From: Procambarus clarkii
Lineage: Eukaryota; Arthropoda; Malacostraca; Decapoda; Cambaridae
Assembly (NCBI RefSeq): GCF_040958095.1
Contig: NC_091216.1
Coordinates: forward strand, 8,106,573 to 8,170,572
Direction: 5' to 3'
DNA: 64,000 nucleotides
Part shown: positions 59,526-64,000 of the stretch, in pieces
How the letters are laid out: each line of letters begins with the position of its first letter
Position numbering within the stretch: the first letter of the stretch is position 1
Made by a program: the position numbers and the translations under genes
The notes under the pieces: generated by a model
Database searches by the model: none
What the model saw: only the letters and a program-made list of their open reading frames with translations
What the model was told of the DNA's origin: nothing

Positions 59526-60270
59526 GCCACACTCACCATCGTTATCTCCTGGCCAGTCACCATCGTTACCTCCTACTGGCCACACTCACCATCGTTACCT
59601 CCTCCTGGCCACACTCACCATCGTTACCTCCTCCTGGCCACACTCACCATCGTTACCTCCTCCTGGCCACACTCACCATCGTTACCTCCTCCTGGCCACA
59701 CTCACCATCGTTACCTCCTCCTGGCCACACTCACCATCGTTACCTCCTCCTGGCCACACTCACCATCGTTACCTCCTCCTGGCCACACTCACCATCGTTA
59801 CCTCCTCCTGGCCACACTCACCATCGTTATCTCCTCCTGGCCACACTCACCATCGTTATCTCCTCCTGGCCACACTCACCATCGTTACCTCCTCCTGGCC
59901 ACACTCACCATCGTTACCTCCTCCTGGCCACACTCACCATCGTTACCTCCTCCTGGCCACACTCACCATCGTTACCTCCTCCTGGCCACACTCACCATCG
60001 TTACCTCCTCCTGGCCACACTCACCATCGTTACCTCCTCCTGGCCACACTCACCATCGTTATCTCCTCCTGGCCACACTCACCATCGTTACCTCCTCCTG
60101 GCCACACTCGCCATTGTTTCCTCCTCCTGGCCACACTCACCATCGTTATCTACTAATGGCCACACTCATAATCGTTACCTACTAAATGCCATACTCACCA
60201 TCGTTACCTAGTAATAGCTACGCTCACCATCGTTATCTAGTAATAGCCACGCTCACCATCGTTACCTTTT

Positions 60271-60592
60271 CGGATAGCATATCGACTGGGCTATGAGTAG
60301 TCTTAACAAGGAAAGATTCCAAAAGTAACTAACCGCTTGCCAGTCGGAATTTTCGACTTTCCCTGACTACTACTGAAGCTCAGAATAATTGGTGACCCAC
60401 ACACACGTCATAAAAGTTTATTTGACGCGATCGTGGATCATTTGGTGCATTGCGGTTGTTATATGTGTTAATCCCAATGCTCAACTGTTGGGCACGTACC
60501 CAGCAGTAATCTTTAAAAAGTTGGTAAGGCTAGTTCCAAGATTCTGTCTTCCAACCTTGTACAGAGAGATACTCTGATATATATATTGTATT

Positions 60593-60655
<63 letters not shown>

Positions 60656-60735
60656 AAATAAATATTTTTATATTTATTTTATATATGTACGTAATGCAAC
60701 ATAATTAAATAGAGCTTTAATATTTTTCCAGTATT
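60271..60735. other. Spacer with (TA)n tract
   Basis: Sequence 60,271-60,590 has no recognised feature. A TA microsatellite occupies about 60,597-60,646, followed by AT-rich DNA to 60,735. Confidence 0.6.
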
Positions 60736-60739
60736 GCAA

Positions 60740-60922
60740 AGCTTGACTAGAGGTGTTTGACTAGAGAACGAGGTGTTCCAGTAGTGCACAGCTTGAGTAG
60801 AGACGGAGGACGAGGTGTTCCAGTTGTGTAAAGCTTGAATAGAGAAGGACGAGGTGTTCCAGTAGTGCACAGTTTGAGGACGAGGTGTTCCAGTAGTGCA
60901 CAGCTTGAGTAGAAAAGGAGGA
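60740..60922. repeat. 42-bp minisatellite, left block
   Basis: Diverged copies of a unit containing gaggtgttccagtagtgca and cttgagtagagaagg. The same unit continues at 61,979-62,325 beyond an LTR-like insertion. Some copies here lack internal bases, so the period varies. Confidence 0.85.
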
Positions 60923-61978
60923 TGTTACGGCCACAATGGGACGCAACCGGGTTCTTTTCAGGTGGTACGAAAGTTCATATATCCGGCTCCAAGTTAGTAG
61001 AAGCTTTTAAGAGGCGAGCTCAGTAATGCAAGTAAAATAAAATGGGGAGGTACATTAAATACACAAGTTCGTCACTTTAACCATATATAATTAGTTGCCC
61101 CATCACCATATATATATATAAAAACTCTCCAACGGAAAATATTACTACACTATGTACATCATCTCTCTCTGAAGACACTGAACACTCGGCGAAGCTCACT
61201 CTGTGCAGTCTTTTACCGGGTTTCCTTATCCGTGGCACTACCCTCAGCAGGTACCAGGAAACAACGATGAGTCTACCCTGGGCACGGGCCAGCCAAATCA
61301 CAATTTTACTAGGTGCCTTGTCATGAAGGCCCACAACCACAGTCCAGCCTGTTGCTGGCAGGTACCAATCAGCCTCACGCTGTTAGGCCACTTCACGAGC
61401 GAATACTAGGGTTGCGAGCCCTAGACAGGAGCTTCATGTAACTCGCTGGTTACTCTCCTCTTTCGACACCACAGTCGGCTGTCTCTTCCACCAGCCAGCC
61501 CCGGGTACGGCGAATCCCGTCACTGCCACTCCTCCGGCAGACAGTTGAACACTACAGTTCTCGGCCGGCGGCGGCTCACTACTTCTGTAAAGCAGGCTAG
61601 TGTAGAGACCTAGGCTGCCTTGGGTAAACTGACTCTCCTTGCATCACAGCAGCCCTACGTTGACTCTGTGAACACAGACACGTCATCAGTACTCTGGGAC
61701 ACTACATGGGACCACTAGGAAACATCACTTACTGGCTTAGCCACAAACGTACACCTTTTTGCTCCATAGATGGCGCTGCTTTTCTAAGCGCCACCTCACC
61801 AGAGGTCAGCACCGGTTAACTCTCGAGCCGACTAGGACAGGAATCTAGCGCCTCTTGCCGGTATATTCCCGTCATCACTAGATGGCGTTGTCCATGTTGT
61901 GGGGGTTTCGGGAGCGGACTCACAGATGGCGCTGACGTCACTGCTCCGTGCTCTGATGATGAACTTGGGTTCGTAATA
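60923..61978. mobile_element. Solo-LTR-like insertion in the 42-bp array
   Basis: Starts tgttacggcc and ends ggttcgtaata, an imperfect TGTTACG...CGTAATA inverse pair like Gypsy LTR ends. The flanks gagga (left) and gaaga (right) are near-identical 5-mers. Read on the minus strand its start resembles that of the Gmr1-like LTR (ttacga then ccc and gttc). About 1,056 bp, no ORF of note. Three agatggcg words occur near 61,769, 61,881 and 61,925. Confidence 0.6.
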
Positions 61979-62325
61979 GAAGACGAGGTGTTCCAGTAGT
62001 GCACAGCTTGAGTAGAGAAGGAGGACGAGGTGTTCCAGTAGTGCACAGCTTGAGTAGAGAAGGAGGACGAGTTGTTCCAGTAATGTAAAGCTTGAGTAGA
62101 GAAGGAGGACGAGGTGTTCCAGTAATGTAAAGCTTGAGTAGAGAAGGAGGACGAGGTGTTCCAGTAATGTAAAGCTTGAGTAGAGAAGGAGGACGAGGTG
62201 TTCCAGTAATGTAAAGCTTGAGTAGAGAAGGAGGACGAGGTGTTCCAGTAATGTAAAGCTTGAGTAGAGAAGGAGGACGAGGTGTTCCAGTACTGCAAAG
62301 CTTAAGTAGAGAAGGAGGTGGAGGG
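61979..62325. repeat. 42-bp minisatellite, right block
   Basis: About eight copies at 42-bp spacing of the unit with gaggtgttccagtaatg and cttgagtagagaagg. As 42 is divisible by three, minus-strand frames stay open (Ser/Leu/Thr-rich) without being genes. Confidence 0.93.
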
Positions 62326-62439
62326 CGGAGAGAGGCGGCCAATGCTGTAACTTGGTAAACTCATGGTCGGTCCGGCTCCTCCTCGCTCGTTGTCCCAACC
62401 AATTCTTACGCCAGACTCCCTCTCAATTTTCCCTCGCTG

Positions 62440-62670
62440 CTGCCACTCCCGCGTTTCTTGTCCCTCTCACGCCCTCTCCTGCTCTCTCGCCCTCTCCTCG
62501 TCTATCGCCCTCTCCTCCTCTCTTGCCCTCTCCGGTCTCGTCCTCTCCTCCTTTCTCGCCCTCTCTTCCTCTCTCGTCTTCTCCTCTTCTCTCGCCCTCT
62601 CCTCCTGTCTCACCCTCTTCTCTCTCGCCATCTCCACCTGCTCTCCTCCTCCTCTCTCTAAGCTGCACCT
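62440..62670. repeat. CT-rich low-complexity tract
   Basis: Irregular ctctcctcctctctcgcc words; not a clean tandem array. Confidence 0.75.
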
Positions 62671-62689
62671 TAATGCACCAGCACCAAAT

Positions 62690-63525
62690 GCTAATTTGGC
62701 ACTATGCTAATGTGACCCAAGAAAAAAGCAGCCGTAAAAAGGCTGGGTAATCAGAGGTAGAGGCGGCGCCCTTTCCTGCCTCTTCCCCAGAATTATAGAC
62801 GATAAATTTAGGGAGTGAGCACCGGGAGAGAAGTCCCAGCCTCGTCTTCAGGGGCCCTAGCACCGGGAGAGAAGTCCCAGCCTCGGCTGCAGGGCAATTG
62901 TAGTAAAAAAGTATTACATTAAAAATAAGTAGGCTAAGATTAATATTAATGATTCCTTAGGGTGTCATTGTTAGTCAATATTGGTTAATGTCAGGCAACG
63001 TTGTTTAATGTTCGTTAATGAAGGCCAATGATGGTTAATGCTGGCCAGTTTTGGGTAATGTAGGTCAATGATTGTTAAATACTTTCCAGTGTCGGTTTAT
63101 ACTGGCCATTGTTGGTTAATGCTGATTATTGTTGGTTATTGCTGGTCATTGTTGGCCAATATTGGTTGATTTATAAGTGACAGTCAATGTTAGTTTCTGA
63201 GGGTCAATGTTGGATACTGATAATCAATGGTGGTCAATGCTGTCCAAACAAACATCTGGGTGGGAATATGATGACTACAGAGAGAATACATAACTTCTCG
63301 ACCACTTAAGCAAAGTAGAGGAATATCTCAGAAGCCGCGTCAGAGGCAAAATGATAATATTGCAAATTGGAGGAGGCGAGTCGTTAGTCCCATTTATCTC
63401 CAGTAATTACATAGTTGGGTCATTAGAGGAAACAACTTTTTCTGTTCTTACCGTCTAAATGTGAGATCTGTTAGCTCGACTCATTAGTTCAAATGTATTT
63501 ATTTTAATACAAAGCTCTGATATTA
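62690..63525. repeat. Mostly unassigned; degenerate gttaatg-type repeat at about 62,965-63,245
   Basis: A 55-bp-spaced duplicate of agcaccgggagagaagtcccag occurs near 62,818 and 62,860. Words like aatgttggttaatgctgg recur loosely at 62,965-63,245. The rest shows no feature. Confidence 0.55.
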
Positions 63526-63529
63526 GATA

Positions 63530-64000
63530 ATTGTTCCACACTAACACTTGTCACACTCATACACTCCACACTAACACCTGTCACACTCATACACTCCACA
63601 CTAACACCTGCCTCACTTACACGTGTCACTCGTACACTCCACACTAACATCAGTCACACTTATACATTCCACATTAACACCTGCCTTACTAACACCTGTC
63701 ACACTAACATTTGTCACACTCATACACTCAACACTAACACCTGTCACAGTCATACACTCCACATTAACACCTGTCACACTCATACAGGCCACACTAACAC
63801 TTGTCACACTCATACACTCCACACTAACACCTGTCACACTCATACACTCCACACTAACTTCTATTGCACTCATACATGCCACACTAACACCAGTCACACT
63901 CATACACTCCACACTATCACCTGTCACAATCATACATGCCACACTAACACCTGTCACACTCAGACACTCCACACTAACATCTGTCACACTCATACATGCC
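63530..64000. repeat. 30-bp minisatellite running off the window end
   Basis: Units containing cactaacacctgtcacactc repeat at about 30 bp, with atacactcca or atacatgcca between them. The minus-strand frame (Val/Ser/Met-rich, 126 codons) is read-through. Confidence 0.92.

Larger units (their letters stand above)
36533..60270. repeat. 26/29-bp minisatellite family in several blocks
   Basis: Units containing ccatcgttacctcctggcc lie at 36,533-37,632 (about 42 copies), 38,916-40,088 (about 45), 45,617-45,998 (about 15) and, with an extra tcc making 29 bp, 59,526-60,270 (about 26). A local sub-family (cctccaagctacactcac) is confined to 39,300-39,480. A SINE tail (37,376-37,467), a LINE (37,633-38,915), a TIR-bounded unit (40,089-45,616) and a LINE/Gypsy block (46,000-59,525) separate the blocks. 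Only the listed blocks are repeat; the interval spans them. Confidence 0.9.

Overview
The window looks like repeat-dense nuclear DNA of an arthropod, most likely a decapod crustacean. The clues are a LINE family whose 3' ends carry a short attaggtgagta-type tandem tail, tRNA-derived SINEs with the sequence style I associate with decapods, BEL/Pao and Penelope retroelements, and an intron-poor, AT-rich background without operons. I recognise no host protein-coding gene, rRNA or functional tRNA. By summing interval lengths, about 30% of the 64 kb is minisatellite; most of the rest is transposable-element sequence, largely decayed. Nearly all very long open frames are read-through of tandem repeats.

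Layout. 1-4.6 kb: a degenerate dispersed repeat, then minisatellites of about 16, 44, 26, 29/20 and 30 bp. 4.65-7.8 kb: a BEL/Pao remnant split by a 1,484-bp TIR element. 9.3-10.4 kb: a 21-bp array. 10.6-11.3 kb: a LINE tail and a SINE. 12.2-15.4 kb: another 21-bp array split by a SINE and a LINE. 15.4-26 kb: one 27-bp array family cut into four blocks by an LTR-like segment, LINE pieces, and a nested unit (Helitron-type helicase remnant plus tandem tRNA-like repeats, flanked by TA microsatellites). 27-29.3 kb: a second BEL/Pao remnant, reverse strand. 30.5-31.8 kb: a LINE remnant. 32.3-34.8 kb: a Penelope-like element (reverse transcriptase plus GIY-YIG endonuclease) split by a 1,077-bp solo-LTR-like insertion. 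34.8-36.3 kb: a 14/28-bp array. 36.5-60.3 kb: a 26/29-bp array family cut into blocks by a LINE, a TIR-bounded 5.5-kb unit holding two other minisatellites, and a block with an almost intact RNase-H LINE sitting in a Ty3/Gypsy element. 60.7-62.3 kb: a 42-bp array split by a solo-LTR-like insertion. 63.5-64 kb: a 30-bp array running off the end.

The most notable item is the reverse-strand Ty3/Gypsy element at about 54.04-59.53 kb. Its pol places integrase upstream of reverse transcriptase (gag-PR-INT-RT), the Copia-like order known for the Gmr1-like group, and its gag contains a stretch resembling the SCAN fold that is thought to derive from Gmr1 capsids. It is truncated after RT by the LINE at 47.75-54.04 kb. 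That LINE has ORF1 (three zinc knuckles, one premature stop) and ORF2 (endonuclease, RT, RNase H, CCHC; one frameshift at an 11-base homopolymer), with a 97%-similar 5'-truncated head-to-tail copy directly downstream.

How the parts relate: the minisatellites act as the substrate and the mobile elements as later insertions, since the same repeat unit often resumes on both sides of an element. This gives clean insertion boundaries and a relative chronology. A SINE at 12.49 kb shares its 3' tail with the LINE at 13.7 kb, suggesting it used that LINE family's machinery.
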